A DNA stretch of 64,000 bases from Eumeta japonica. Lineage: Eukaryota; Arthropoda; Insecta; Lepidoptera; Psychidae. Below, one piece after another: positions 1-11,801 of the stretch. Position 1 is the first letter of the stretch. Every line of letters begins with the position of its first letter. The notes below the pieces were generated by a model. It did not search any database, had not been told where the DNA came from, and saw nothing but the letters and a program-made list of their open reading frames with translations. The stretch covers positions 1 to 64,000 of the forward strand of contig BGZK01002112.1 in the NCBI GenBank assembly GCA_005406025.1. Direction: 5' to 3'. The translations under genes and the position numbers were made by a program.

Positions 1-1830
1 AGCGGGACGGAGGACGCCCTTTATGATCTGATGACACATATCTATCAAGAGTTAAATCTCAAAAGATCATATTAATGGTGTCATTGGACATAGAGGGCGC
101 CTTCGACAACGCGTGGTGGCCGGCGTTGGAGACCCAGCTGCGCGCCCTTGGCTGCCCGGTGAACCTCCATGGCTGGTTGAGGCTACCTTCGGACCGGGAG
201 GTAGCGTCATACGCTGAGGAGTGCAGAAAGGACTTCAAAGGGTTGTGGCGGTTCTATAGCCGGTCCAACCTTTGGAACCTGATCCTGATTCCCTACCCGA
301 GAACTCGGGGAACTCGGCGTATACGTGCAGGCGTTCGCGGATGATGTGGTCCCATGTTCTCCGGACAGTCGGTTTTGCCGATCGAGGAGGAGGCCAACCG
401 CGTTTAGCTCGCGTGCAACGCTGGGGAGTCAGAAATAAGTTGAGGTTCGCGCCATCAAACCGATGGTGCTGACCAAAAGCTGAAATATGACGACCCAGTG
501 GTGCACATGAATGGCGAGCGGATCAGCTGGTTGGCGAAATACGCCTCGGTCTGACCATAGACAAAAGCTGACGTTCATTCCAGCGTCGCCAAGGCTTGCA
601 AAAAGGCTACCAATATTTACAAGGGCTTAGCCCGAGCGGCCAAGGCGACGTGGGTCTGAGTCCGAGATCGTGAGGACCATACATTACCGTGATAGAGCCT
701 ATCGTTCTGTACGCTTCGTGCGCTTGGGCACCGGCGACGAGGAAGCTGGCGTGCGAAAGATGCTCGACGTCCAGCGCAGCGTCGCTCTGAGGCATGCCGG
801 CTCACCGTACAGTGTCCAGCATCGCGCTCATCCTCGCGAGGCTGCTCCCCTAGACATTAGGGGAGGAGGGTCTGGTTATACGAGGTTAAGCGCGGAAAAG
901 ATTTAGGGGACACTTTGTCGACCGGGAGCTCGAGAGACCCGTATTTCGGCGATTGTTCACCCGCGCACGTGCCCGAAATCGTTGAGAGCGTCGAGGACCT
1001 CGACCCCAGACGGTGGACCGTTCGCCGTCGTCGCCGCGCATTTCACCGACGGTAGCCGTATCGAAGGCAAAGTCGAGCGGCCTGACGGAGTGGCGGGACG
1101 GTAGGGAGATGTACTGACGCTACGACTCGATCCCTTCTGCACGGTATCTTCAGGAGAGATGGTCGCGCTGCAAAGGGCGATGGAGGGTGAAGAATGGTAA
1201 AGACGGCTGGTCAACATTTCAGTGACTCCAGGTCCCCGGAGGTATTGGCCCGAAGACCTATCACCCTCTGGCCCATGAAGCTAGGCGCGACATCTCCGAG
1301 ATCGTTGCGGAAGGCAGGGCTGTGCGCTTTGGGTTAGAGCGCGCCGGAATCGCGGGAAACGAGCGTGCGGACGAGCTCACAGGCGCGCCGCCCTCACCAA
1401 GAAGACGGCAGCGGACTACACAGGTTTCCGCTGTCGTACGCGCAAAAAGGTGATCAGGGCGGCGAGCCTGAAGAGTGGCAGGAACGATACGCCGAGGCAC
1501 AGTGAAATCACCAAATGCTTTTCCCGAGTGGAACAAGTACCGGGTCCTCCGAAAACGAAATGACGTCCCACTGGCGCAAACCCTACGGGACATGGCGGGT
1601 TCTCGCTGTACATAGGTTCAAACTGAAGGACTCGCCATACTGCGCCTGTGATCCCGCTAAAATCCAGGACGCTGCACGTTCTCGAGGGACGTCCAATGTT
1701 TGCGGGAGCGTGGCACTGAAACGGAGATTGTCATTGTCGGGAGGGGAGTTTCCAGAAGAATGGAAGACGACCGAAAAAGAAAAGTTTTGCTATTAAGTTG
1801 TAAAGTAATAGAGAAACCACATAAAGGAGT
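1..1830 (+). pseudogene. E1 ORF2 remnant: RT, RNase H, C-terminal CCHC
   Basis: The remnant codes in pieces for the second half of an R1-clade ORF2 protein. Visible motifs are RT motif A (SLDIEGAFDNAWW, from 75), an RNase H active-site stretch near 1040-1100, the late RNase H segment with GNERADEL near 1350-1375, and the C-terminal Cys/His stretch SPYCACDPAKIQD near 1630-1670. The frame changes many times, mostly where a repeated base is one shorter than in E2, so no continuous protein is possible as written. It would have copied element RNA at a nicked telomere repeat. The disruption pattern may partly be sequence error. Confidence 0.85.
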
Positions 1831-2200
1831 TCTGATAAAGAAGGGAAATTATGGCAAATCTACATAATGAAATGTAAAGTGGAAAAATAGGGATGATAGG
1901 GAAAAATAAATGTAACAGTAATAGCCAGTGATTAAGATAAATGCCACGATGTAAGAAATGAATCCAGGAGGAAGAAAAAAAAAAAAAAAAATATAAAACC
2001 ATATACATTAAAAAAAATAAACAATAAAAAATAAATAAAATAAATGGGTAAAGATAAGAAAACAGAAAATGATAAGAAAACTTATTTGACCCTCCCTATC
2101 ACCCCCTATAATGTGAGAGATGGTCATTTGATGTGGTGAATCTGCCAGCATGTGGGCATTGGTCGCTGGCGCAACTGGCAGCAGATTTTAAAAAGAAAAA
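1831..2200 (+). other. E1 3' UTR, long form, with terminal hairpin
   Basis: This is AT-rich with an internal A tract near 1977-1991, then a conserved stretch reading TTATTTGACCCTCCC (also in F near 50440). A hairpin pairs 2142-2148 (CTGCCAG) with 2175-2181 (CTGGCAG), and its loop contains GGTCGC. The A-rich tail starts less than 10 nt after the hairpin and runs straight into CCTAA. The same arrangement is seen at the 3' ends of E3, E4 and H. Confidence 0.7.
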
Positions 2201-2242
2201 CCTAACCTAACCTAACCCGTCCTAACCCAACCTAACCTAACC
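2201..2242 (+). repeat. Telomeric repeat tract (CCTAA)n, with variants
   Basis: About eight repeats of CCTAA with CCCGT and CCCAA variants lie between the tail of E1 and the 5' end of E2. CCTAA is the complement of TTAGG, the common arthropod telomere repeat. Confidence 0.95.
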
Positions 2243-3203
2243 CAGTTACAGCTCAACCGCCGCTCGAAACGCACGAAAACGCGCGCCGCACGGATAAATT
2301 CTGAAAAGTATCATAGTTATTGGATTGCAGGGCGATGTGTCAGTTGATGGACGACGTCTGTACCGAAAGTGTTTGAATTCTAAAATCGGACTTTAGAAAA
2401 AAATTTTATAGTGAAAAAGTGTTTTCCCAAGTGAAAGTGTCGCTATCTTAAGAGCGATCGACGACCCCCATTTTAAGGCATCGTCTGAGCGCCCACAGAG
2501 GGGGCGCCTGTCTGCTGACTTCTGGATTTTTCCCGTGGCCCGTTCCTGAGAAATCGGGAAAATTGTGAAACCACGTGGCCACGAGGTCCCAGTTCCCGAG
2601 GTCGCAGAACATCCAGCATGCTCGCAAACTGCGCCCGGAGAGGCGAACAGATAGCCGTGTCGGGCTGACCTCTACGACTTCAGGTTCCAGAAATATCACG
2701 AGAGAAACCATTTAGAGGTTAGTCCTGACTTACTTTTGGGGTCTGTCTCGCAGGGGAGATCTGCGACATTTGTGCATTCGACGCGTGCCTGTCGGAGGTA
2801 CGACCGCAGAATCCCGAATTTTCCGTGGCCATTTCCGGGAAAATCTTGAATAACCAGTTATCATTGCATAACGAGGTCCCTCGAAGGAGAGGACCTAGAG
2901 ATTCTGGAGAGAACGCCAAAAATTCCGGCGAAGACGTGCTGAGTGGTGCTTTAAAATTTTTGACTTTAGAAAAATTTTATTCAAATTTTGAAATTTTGAA
3001 ATTTATGTTAAAAGTTTTTCATATTATTAATTTAACTTACAGGATTGTGTCCTACAGAAAAAGATTGTAATTTTAAATTTAAAATAATTTTTGAAAATTT
3101 TATTATTTTTATTTTTTATTTTGAAGTGTTGAGTTTTGTTCTTGGACCTAGGGCGTGTAGCCCAGAAGCCACTTCACTTTAGTGCAAAAAACCATTATTT
3201 TTC

Positions 3204-3230
3204 GATATCTCGAGCCGTTCTCGAGATATC
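3204..3230 (+). other. Perfect hairpin, GATATCTCGAG arms
   Basis: Arms of 11 bases (3204-3214 and 3220-3230) pair perfectly around a 5-base loop CCGTT. The core GATATCTC/GAGATATC recurs in three other hairpins of E2 and E4 leaders. Confidence 0.85.
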
Positions 3231-3648
3231 ACGTTTAAGAAAATTGAAAAAATTTTTTATAAACTACCTCAAATCAAAATTTATTTTTTTTCCAAAAGTG
3301 GTTAGGGGGACGTATCTTGGCCTCCTGAGTCCCCCTGTGAGGGTCATTTTTTCGGCTTAAGCTTATTTTCAAAATTAATTAACCTTTTATAAAAAGTGCT
3401 TCTGGATCGCTTCGGAGGGTGCCTCTGGATCGATCTGGGCCGGTTTTGTTTCGGCCTGTATCTCGGAGTAGGGTGAGTTTAGGGGGGGCTCAATATCAGT
3501 TTCGGCTGTGGGAGGACCCCCGGCACTCAGCCCAAGAGCAGGAACAGCGGTCGGAGAGTTTTTAGGCAAAAAATTTTTGAAATTTTTAAAAAAAAGGCAT
3601 TTTAGAAAATTGAGGGTAGGCTCTATCGGTAGCCTATGTGGTGAACCG

Positions 3649-3717
3649 CTTCTCGTAAGAGAAGTCAAAATTTTGTTATTTTCGCGATATCTCCAGCCGT
3701 TTTTGAGATATCGCGAA
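3649..3717 (+). other. Double hairpin module in E2 leader
   Basis: CTTCTC (3649-3654) pairs with GAGAAG (3659-3664). After 16 bases TTCGCGATATCTC (3681-3693) pairs with GAGATATCGCGAA (3705-3717), 13 perfect pairs. The flanks (GAGGGTAG near 3611, CTACCCTC near 3740) and the order of the two hairpins are the reverse complement of the module in the E4 leader, so the module sits in opposite orientation there. Confidence 0.8.
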
Positions 3718-4596
3718 TTTTAGTTTTTTGCAATTTTACCTACCCTCAAAAAATTTTAATATTTTTTGGAAAAGTACATTTTTGGATAGAGCAAGCTCTT
3801 CCCGATCGCTGGCCGTTGGTCCCGGATTTTCTGGGGCTTACTTCGGAGATATCGGTTCTCGCCTGTGGGGATCCGCGCGAAGCTCCGGCACTGATAACAA
3901 ATTGTTATACCTGTACATTGGACAGACATAAATTTTATATTATTTATCCCATTTCATTATTGGCTGATTTTATTTGACAGTAAATTGTCTAATTTGGAAA
4001 AATTTTATTTTACTCAATTTTGGGTTTTTATGTTAAAATACAAGTGGGGATCTTAGATTAGAGCTATTTTGTTTATTTGATCAATTTAGCTTTCTTAATT
4101 GTTTTATTTAATTTTATTTTAATTTAATTAATTTGATTTATTCCTACTTAATTCTTCTGTTTTTAATTAAACTTAGTGTTTCATTTTGTGTAAAATTTGT
4201 CTTTGCATTTAATTTTATTTTATTTTATAATTTAATTTTATATAAATTTAGGATTTGTTCAAAATATAAGTTGTGATTTGAAATTGAGTATATTCCATTT
4301 ATTTAATTTAAATTGATTTTAATTGTATTAGTTGATATTAATAGATTTTATTTATTTTTATTTTAAATAATTTAATTTAATTTTAATTGTGTTTTATCTT
4401 ATAGTTATTTTATAGTTTAAATTCGGTTTACATTTATTATCCTGCTTGTTTACTTACTGAAAATTATATTGGACACAATCCCAAATACAAAAATACAAAA
4501 GTCTTAGGCTGTAATAACTGTAAAAATAGTTTTAGCAATTTTACAAAACCTATTTTAAATCTAAATTTTACACTTTTGCATTGACATTTACTTTAA

Positions 4597-4740
4597 TTTT
4601 ATACATTTTATTCTCTGATTTTATACATTTTATTCTTTGATTTTATACATTTTTCTTTGATTTTATACATTTTATTCTCTGATTTTATACATTTTATTCT
4701 TTGATTTTATTATTGATTATTTTACTTTATACATTTTATC
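4597..4740 (+). repeat. Short tandem repeat at end of E2 leader
   Basis: A unit of about 20-24 bases built on TTTTATACATTTTATTCT and CTCTGATTTTATACATTTT repeats about six times just before ORF1. It is AT-rich and not found in this form before ORF1 of the other copies. Confidence 0.8.
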
Positions 4741-4804
4741 AATTGACAACGCCCCGTGAATAGAATTAATAGAGTAGATTGTTGGAAGCTCTCTGGTCCT
4801 GAAA

Positions 4805-6481
4805 ATGTCGTCAAGGGTCGTAAAGGGGCGTCATTGTCCAAACCGAGAGACGGTAATGTCCCGGCATTGACGAAAGGGCGCAGAAACCGATGGCGGCGAC
4901 AAAAATCTGTAAAACAGCAAAACAGAGTTGACGCCGCCATCGGAGAAAGCGCCTCAAAACTCCGGACGGGGGGAACCTCGGCGGCCGCTACCGCGTCGGT
5001 CAAGACGAAGGCCGCAGCGAGCGTGCATCGGCTCCCCACAATAAGTCCGCCAAAGTTGTTGGTGGAGGTGGAGCCGATGGACAAAATTGCGGCACTGGGC
5101 AAAGAGACCGACGCGGGAGTTTTTACAGCGATACAGGCCGTCGGGGATTTTGCTAGGCGGGCGAGCCTGAGGGAGGAGATTGGCCGCCCGTCGCTGTCCG
5201 GAGCGGGGGGACCGAGGCCGAGTGACCTGTCGGGGGGAACTCCGCGGTGCGAGTCCCGGGGGTCCACGCCTGTGGGTGTCCACCCGATAAACAGGGTGGC
5301 ATCCGCGATAGGCAACCTCGCCGTGGGGGCGAAGAGCGAGCTCGAAAGTCTCAAAAATATTAGCAAAGAGGTTAAAGAATCCGTAATCTTAAAGCTACTA
5401 GACATTAACGAGCTCGCTCTTCGCCTCGATGAGTCCCGCTCCAGATATGTGGTGGAGTTGGAGCGGGAAAAAGCGAGGAGGGCCGCGGAACTCGAGGCTG
5501 CGGAGAAAAGGTTTAATAAGATTAACCAAGAGAACCTCGACAGGTACCCATGATGGAGAATAAAATGGAAAACTCCTGGCCGAGGTCGCCTCCACTAAGG
5601 AAATGCTGGGGCAGATGCGCGTCCCGGAGGCGCTGGCGGAGATCCGCAAGGTCGTGGCGAGACCTGCGCCGCGTATCATGAACTACGCTGAAGCGGCGGC
5701 GAAACCAAGACAGCGCCGCCGCGAAGCCCTGGCCTCATTCTTATACCGGACACACCCTCATCGTGGCTTCCAATTTGAGAACCACACCGCGGAGCACGTT
5801 ATTACGAAACTTCGCGGGTGGTGGATGCCAGGGAGAGGTGGCCGTGGACCGGATGAGGAAGGCCAGGGGACAAAGGTGGTGTTGAGTTGCTCCTCTGTCG
5901 AAGATGCTAAAAGATAGAGGAGCGGCTCAAGATACGCGGCGCCGACTTAAAGGTCGCCAAGCCAGAAATGCGGCTCCCCACCGTCATTATTCGGGACGTG
6001 CTTAGGTCAACTCGGATGAGGACATAGTTAGGTCGTTGAGGACCCAAAATCGACACCTATCCGAGGGTCTCGATTGGGACAAGGTCAGGGCCCGTGTATG
6101 CTACCGGAGACGGGCGCGCAATGACCTTGAGTGCCACCCGGTGCTCGAGGTCAGCCCAGAGCTATATCATCGCCTGATCAAGGCCGGTTTGTATACGTGG
6201 CTCCAAAGGCGCCCGGTATGGGACCAGTCCCCGCTGGTGCAGTGTTCGCGCTGTCTCGGATACGGACACGGCAAGCGTTATTGCAAAGAAGTGTCCGAGA
6301 GTGCGCGCACTGCGGCGGGGAGCACACTGGCGTAACATGCCGGGCCCGAAAGGATGGAGAGCCCCAAAATGCGTAAATTGCACAAAGGCCGGCTGCGAGG
6401 ACACCGCACATGGGGCATTCAGCTCGAGTGCGGTCCGAGCAAAATGGGATGATATGGCTCGGTCGAAGGTGGCACTGCTAG
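4805..6481 (+). pseudogene. E2 ORF1 (Gag-like, zinc-knuckle protein), frameshifted
   Basis: The start is placed at ATG 4805 because the reading MSSRVVKG lines up with MASRRATKG of E3, MSTRRVTKG of F and G, and MSRKVAEA of E4. The frame shifts shortly after, and 4756-5553 carries most of the N-terminal half: a basic, low-complexity start, the conserved block GDFARRASLREEIGRP and a coiled-coil stretch rich in Glu, Arg and Ala (about 5440-5520). The C-terminal half holds VIIRDVL (about 5985) and the CCHC knuckle CSRCLGYGHGKRYC (about 6244). The protein would bind element RNA and target the particle to telomeres. At least four frame changes are present. The TAG at 6479-6481 matches the normal ORF1 end. 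Confidence 0.85.
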
Positions 6482-6516
6482 CAGCAGGCGCCCTGGCTGC
6501 CGAAGACCGCACACAT

Positions 6517-9500
6517 ACGGCCGAGGATCGTCGACCGAAGGATGCACTGACCGCGTATCTCTGCGGTTTATGCAGTCCAACTTGCAGCGAAGTAAATTAG
6601 CTACGACTGAGCTGCTCGTTGAGGCTGCAAGGCGAAAATTGCGGTAGCCATTGTTCAGGAACCCTATATTGGGAATATTGGCGAGCTGAGACGGTACCCG
6701 GGTGCAGAGTCGTCCAAAAGACTCCGCGGAGGGGACCCGTCAAAGCCGCCATAATGGTCCTGAGCAGCGACGTGGACGTCGAAGAGGATCAAACCCTCAA
6801 CGGCGAAAACGTCGCAGCTGCCGTAATCAAAGCCGGAAACTGCAGAATTGGCGTCGTGTCGGTGTATTTCGAGGGAGACATGCCCATCGGCCCGTACCTC
6901 GATCGCGTGCGATACGTCTGCTCAAAACTCGGGACCGACAAAATCATCCTGGGGGCGATGTCAACGCGGAGTGTATGGTGGGCAGCGAACGCAATGATGC
7001 GCGCGGTGTCGATCTCTGCGACTTCCTCGATTCTGAGGGCTGCATCTTGAACGAGGGCAATACGCCCACGTTCGAGGTGTATAGGGGATCGTCTCCTCAA
7101 GAGCGTGGTGGATGTGACTGGTGCAGCTCCGCTCTACTGGATAGAGCGGAGGGATGGCAGGTGGTCCGAGACGTTACATCCTCGGACCATAACGCGGTCA
7201 CGTTCGCCGTGCGGAGGGACGATCCGGCCCTCGGCCTCTCTCTGGTACACGAGTCTACAATACGGCAAAGGCTCGATGGTCCGAGTTCGCAGCAGCCATG
7301 GATGCTGCTCTTAATGAACGGACTCTGACCACCGAGATGGTGAAATCTGTGGGCTCGTGCGACCAACTCGACGAGGTTGTTGAGACTTACACCGAATGCA
7401 TCCGACAAGCTTGCGACGCTGCCATTCCACGTAAAAGCTCGAACACGCGTGGACTGAAACCCCCCTGGTGGAGTCCCGAGTTAGAGGGGCTGAAACGAGA
7501 TGCGCGCACAAAGAAGCGGCGCATCCGAAATGCGGCCCCCGGCAGGCGGGAGTACGTGGTCGGGGAGTATGTGCAGGCTAGGGAGGTTTACGAAAGGGCA
7601 GTGGCTGAGGCGCAGACCACGAGCTGGAAACGGTTTTGCTCTGCACAGGATGGAGAGAGCCTGTGGGACGGCATCTACAGGGTCATCAGGGAAACGGGAA
7701 AAAACCGGGAGGATGTCCTATTAAAACTGACTCGGGACAAGTAATAGGTCCGGACGAGTCAGCGACCCTCCTGGCGGAAACCTTTTTCCTGATGACCGTG
7801 TCGATACTGACGATCCGTATCATACGGAAGTCAGAAGGCGAACCGACGGGAGTAGTCAACCACCCGAAGCTTCGGGGATCTGCCCGGGTGGACCCACCTT
7901 TACCGGGGCTGAGGTTAGGTTTGCTCTTAAAGCATTCCACCCTCGAAAGGCCCTGGCATTGATGGGTTCACCTCGGACATATGCCAGGCTGCCATTTTCC
8001 GGGATCTGGGATTGTTCCTAGCGATAAGTGCCTTGAGCTGGGATACTTTCCCCGAGCCTGGAAGGTGGCGGCAATCAAGGTGATCCCGAAGCCGGGTAAG
8101 GAGACTACGCCCGTCCGAAGTCTTACCGTCCCATAGGTCTGCTCCCTGTGCTGGGCAAAACAGTGGAAAGGATGCTGGTCGGCGCCTCCAGTGGCACTTA
8201 ATGCCAAACTTCAGGCGACGCAGTATGGCTTCACGCCGCAGCGGACGGAGGACGCCCTTTATGATCTGATGACACATATCTATCAAGAGTTAAATCTCAA
8301 AAGATCATATTAATGGTGTCATTGGACATAGAGGGCGCCTTCGACAACGCGTGGTGGCCGGCGTTGGAGACCCAGCTGCGCGCCCTTGGCCCGGTGAACC
8401 TCCATGGCCTGGTCCGAGGCTACCTTCGGGACCGGGAGGTAGTCGTCAAGTACGCTGGAGGAGTGCAGGAAAGGGACTTCAAAGGGTTGTATAAGGTTCT
8501 ATAGCCGGTCCAACCTTTTGGAACCTGATCCTGATTCCCTACCCGAGAACTCGGGGAACTCGGCGTATACGTGCAGGCGTTCGCGGATGATGTGGTCCTC
8601 ATGTTCTCCGGACAGTCGGCTTCGTCGATCGGGGGAGGCCAACCGCGCTTAGCTCGCGTGCACTGCTGGGGAGTCAGAAATGCTGAGGTTCGCGCCATCG
8701 AAAACAAACTCGATGGTGCTGACCAAAAGCTGAAATATGACGACCCAGTGGTGCACATGAATGGCGAGCGGATCAGCTCGGTTGGCGAAATACGCCTCCT
8801 CGGTCTGACCATAGACAAAAGCTGACGTTCATTCCTCATGTCGCCAAGGCTTGTAAAAGGCTACTAATATTTACAAGGGCTTAGCCCGAGCAGCCAAGGC
8901 GACGTGGGGTCTGAGTCCGGAGATCGTGAGGACCATATACATTACCGTGATAGAGCCTATCGTTCTGTACGCTTCGTGCGCTTGGGCACCGGCGACGAGG
9001 AAGCTCGGCGTGCGAAGATGCTCGACGCTGTCCAGCGCAGCGTCGCTCTGAAGGCATGCCGGGCTCACCGTACAGTGTCCTGCATTCCGCGCTCATCCTC
9101 GCGAGGCTGCTCCCAGACATTAGAGTGAGGGAAGTGGCCTGGTTATACGAGGTTAAGCGCGGAAAAGATTTAGGGGACACTTTGTCGACCGGGAGCTCGA
9201 GAGACCCGTGTATTTCGGCGATTTGCCTCACCCGCGCACGTGCCCGAAATCGGGTACGAGCGTCGAGGACTCGACCCCAGACGGTGGACCGTCTCGCCGT
9301 CGTCGGGCCGCGCATTTTACCGACGGTAGCCGCATCGAAGGCAAAGTCGGAGCGGCCCTGACGGAGTGGCGGGACGGTAGGGAGACGTGGTACTCGACGC
9401 TACGACTCGATCCCTTCTGCACGGTCTTTCAGGCGGAGATGGTCGCGCTGCAAAGGGCGATACGGAGGGTGAAGAATGGTAAAGACGGGCTGGTCAACAT

Positions 9501-10164
9501 TTTCAGTGACTCCAGGTCCTCCCTGGAGGTATTGGCCGCAGACCTATCACCCTCTGGCCCATGAAGCTAGGCGCGACATCTCCGAGATCGTTGCGGAAGG
9601 CAGGGCTGTGCGCTTATTTTGGGTTAGAGCGCATGCCGGAATCGCGGGAAACGAGCGTGCGGACGATCGCCAGGCGCGCCGCCCTCACCAAGAAGACGGC
9701 AGCGGACTATGACAGGTTTCGCTGTCGTACGCGAAAAGGTGATTAGGGCGGCGAGCCTGGAAGAGTGGCAGGAACGATACGCCGAGGGAGGCACAGGTGA
9801 AATCACCAAATGCTTCTTTCCCCGAGTGGAACAAGCGTACCGGGTCCTCCGAAAAACGGAAATGACGTCCCACTTGGCGCAAACCCTTACGGGACATGGC
9901 GGGTTCTCACAGTACCTACATAGGTTCAAACTGAAGGACTCGCCATACTGCGCCTGTGATCCCGCTAAAATCCAGGACGTGCTGCACGTTCTCGAGGAAT
10001 GTCCAATGTTTCTGCGGGAGCGTGTGGCACTGGAAACGGAGATTGGCGTCATTGTCGGGAGGGGGGAGTTTCCAGCAATAATTGAAGACGACCGAAAAAG
10101 AGAAAAGTTTTTAAGCTATTGTTGTAAAGTAATAGAGAGAACCTCAATATTAAATAGAGCTTGA
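6517..10164 (+). pseudogene. E2 ORF2 (endonuclease, RT, RNase H), frameshifted
   Basis: The region begins where E3 has its ORF2 ATG; here the codon is ACG. The APE-type endonuclease occupies about 6570-7230, with QSN-type and QEPYIGNIGE-like N-terminal blocks and TSSDHNAVTF near 7165-7200. RT motifs follow: SLDIEGAFDNAWW (8313-8355) and the FADD box near 8578-8590. The RNase H region is about 9310-9680. The C-terminal Cys/His block SPYCACDPAKIQDVLHVLEE (about 9940-10000) precedes the stop at 10162-10164. Roughly ten frame changes occur, many in G or C runs. The protein would nick the telomere repeat and copy the RNA onto it. Confidence 0.9.
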
Positions 10165-10347
10165 TAAAGAAGGGAAATTATAGAGTGCAGATAAGTGAAA
10201 AGGGAAAATTTACATAATGAAATGCAAAGTGGAAAATAGGGATGATAGGGAAAAATAAATGTAATTAGTAATAATATAGATTAAGATAAATGCTGTATAA
10301 TACGATGTAAGAAATGTAACTGCGAGGGTTAAAAAAAAAAAAAAAAA
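10165..10347 (+). other. E2 3' UTR, short form, with A tail
   Basis: The 3' UTR ends at a 17-base A run (10331-10347) right after GCGAGGGTT. In F the same GAGGGTT is followed by an A-rich stretch and then about 120 more bases before the telomere repeat, so E2 ends at what is an internal A tract in the long form. Confidence 0.75.
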
Positions 10348-10443
10348 CCTAACCTAACCTAACTCAACCTAATCCTAACCTAACCTAACCTAACCTAACT
10401 CTTAATCCTAACCTAACCTAACCTAACCTAACCTAACCTAACC
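10348..10443 (+). repeat. Telomeric repeat tract (CCTAA)n
   Basis: About 18 copies of CCTAA with a few variant units (CTCAA, TCCTAA, CTCTTAAT) separate the E2 tail from the E3 leader. Confidence 0.95.
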
Positions 10444-11627
10444 GAGTAATTGAAGGTTTATTTGAAATTATTTTGTTTCCGCATTTTGACATATTTATTC
10501 TGCTTTGCAAAGAAAAGAAAGGAAAAGGGAAAATTGGATACTTTAGTTTTAATTTGTTTTTCTTTCACAATTACGTAATTGATCAATTGATTATAAAATT
10601 CAGTATATTAATTTTGTTATCATTGTTATCATTAATTAATTTCATTACATTTTAAATTTATTTGTGTTAAATTTTAACGTAGTATTATTGGTTTTAATCT
10701 TTACGGTATCTAATTCTAATTATTATTCATTTGATTTAAGTATTAATATTAATTTGAAGTTGATTTATTATTTTTTTTCTATTTTCATTTTACGTTATTA
10801 ATATAACCGGCTTGTATAAATTAATAATAAAGCATTCCTGTACTTGTTTGTCAAGCATTGACCTTTGGTTTGACTTTAAATCCAAATTTTGCTGTTCTTC
10901 TGGGGCTAATTTGAGTTAATAATTTTGTCCGTGGGTTCCGTGCAAAACTCCTGCATTGAGGAACCTTTGTAATTTATTTGATTTTGGACATACTTTTGAG
11001 AAATAAATTAGTATTTAGGGTCATTTCAATCTTGATTTTAATTTAATCAAATTTTCAATTTGGTGTTATTTTATATCTTATCTTAATTTTAATTTACTTT
11101 ATTCTATTATTTGTTTTAACATAATTAAAATTTTAAAATTGGTGATATTTTACATTTTGTCTTAATTTTAATTTGCTTTATTCAATTAAAATTTTATTTT
11201 GGTGTTATCTGCGTTTTATCCGAGTTTTAATTTATTTTATTCTATTTAATTGTTTTAAACTGATTTGTTTTGAGTTTATTGGATTGATTCTATTGCGTAT
11301 TTAATTTTTGATTTAAATTATTTTGTTTTGTTTTGAGTTCGAGTAGTAGGTCGGATTGATTATAATTAATTTGATTAGAATTCTAAAATTCGTTATATAT
11401 TTAATTTAACCTTTCATTTTAATTTGGTTTATTTTATTTCACCTATATTATCTGAAATTATTTGACCTATTTGAATTAATTATATTCTCATATAAAGAAC
11501 TATTTTAATTTGTTGTTTAAATTTGTGTTCTAAACCACTCTAAATATTGTAATTGATTAACATTTTCTATTTTATTCTGGATATTATTGACCCATTGAGG
11601 AAATAACCCGGAGTTTCTAAAGCTCAG

Positions 11628-11786
11628 TAATCCGCGTCGATCAAGACCCGTCTCGAGGCGATCGATCACGGGAAGGACGGAAAGTCAAGGCCGCCAATTG
11701 AGCCGACGGCTTAAATTTGTCTCGACCCGTGAAAGGTGCTAGATCGCCTGGCCTGCCAGTGGGGAGGCCCTAGAGCTGTTTTACTT
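11628..11786 (+). other. GC-rich island in 5' leader, possible structured RNA
   Basis: This island of about 160 bases stands out sharply from the AT-rich leader and has two relatives before ORF1 of F (45830-45995 and 46192-46365). Shared blocks, in order: GTCGAT-AAGRCC-GTCT-GAGGC, CACGGG, a small hairpin AGCCGACGGCTTAA, CGACCCGTGAAA, and GGGGAGGYCC-AGAGCTGTTTT. CACGGG and CCCGTG can pair in two of the three copies. Function is unknown; a folded leader RNA is an inference. Confidence 0.6.
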
Positions 11787-11801
11787 TTATTTTATTCTTT
11801 T

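Larger units (their letters stand above)
1..2200 (+). mobile_element. E1: 3' part of a telomeric R1-clade non-LTR retrotransposon
   Basis: The copy is cut by the window edge inside the reverse transcriptase region and runs to an A-rich tail directly before CCTAA repeats. Its first base corresponds to about position 8239 of E2, and the two copies match for long stretches, including a shared shortened join in the RT region (cttggc + ccggtg type). E1 has many additional one- or two-base losses. It is the most distal member of the array if the CCTAA strand orientation is taken at face value. Confidence 0.9.
2243..4804 (+). promoter_or_regulatory. E2 5' leader (about 2.5 kb), no gene
   Basis: No coding region is supported here. 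The first 700 bases align by eye with the start of E4 (the GATCGACGAC stretch near 2457 and near 18838; TTTTCCGTGGCC near 2820 and TTTTTCCGTGGCCC near 18910). The middle part (3190-3740) carries two perfect hairpins. The last 900 bases are strongly AT-rich. In R1-clade elements an internal promoter lies at the 5' end of the transcript; no specific promoter motif could be assigned. Confidence 0.65.
2243..10347 (+). mobile_element. E2: full-length telomeric R1-clade retrotransposon copy
   Basis: The copy is bounded by CCTAA tracts on both sides: 5' leader, ORF1, ORF2, short 3' UTR and a 17-base A tail. Total length is about 8.1 kb, close to the 7.8 kb known for TRAS1 of silkworm. It starts with CAGTTACAGCTCAACCGCCGC, nearly the same as the first bases of E4. 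The ORFs are close relatives of those of E3 and G, whereas the 5' leader resembles that of E4. Confidence 0.9.

Noticed and set aside
4722..5405. Long minus-strand frame opposite E2 ORF1
   Set aside because: It is the antisense of a GC-rich ORF1 with recognised domains. Similar mirror frames occur opposite H ORF1 (28662-29372) and other copies.
10348..10443. CRISPR-like array
   Set aside because: The repeats are contiguous 5-base telomere units without spacers.
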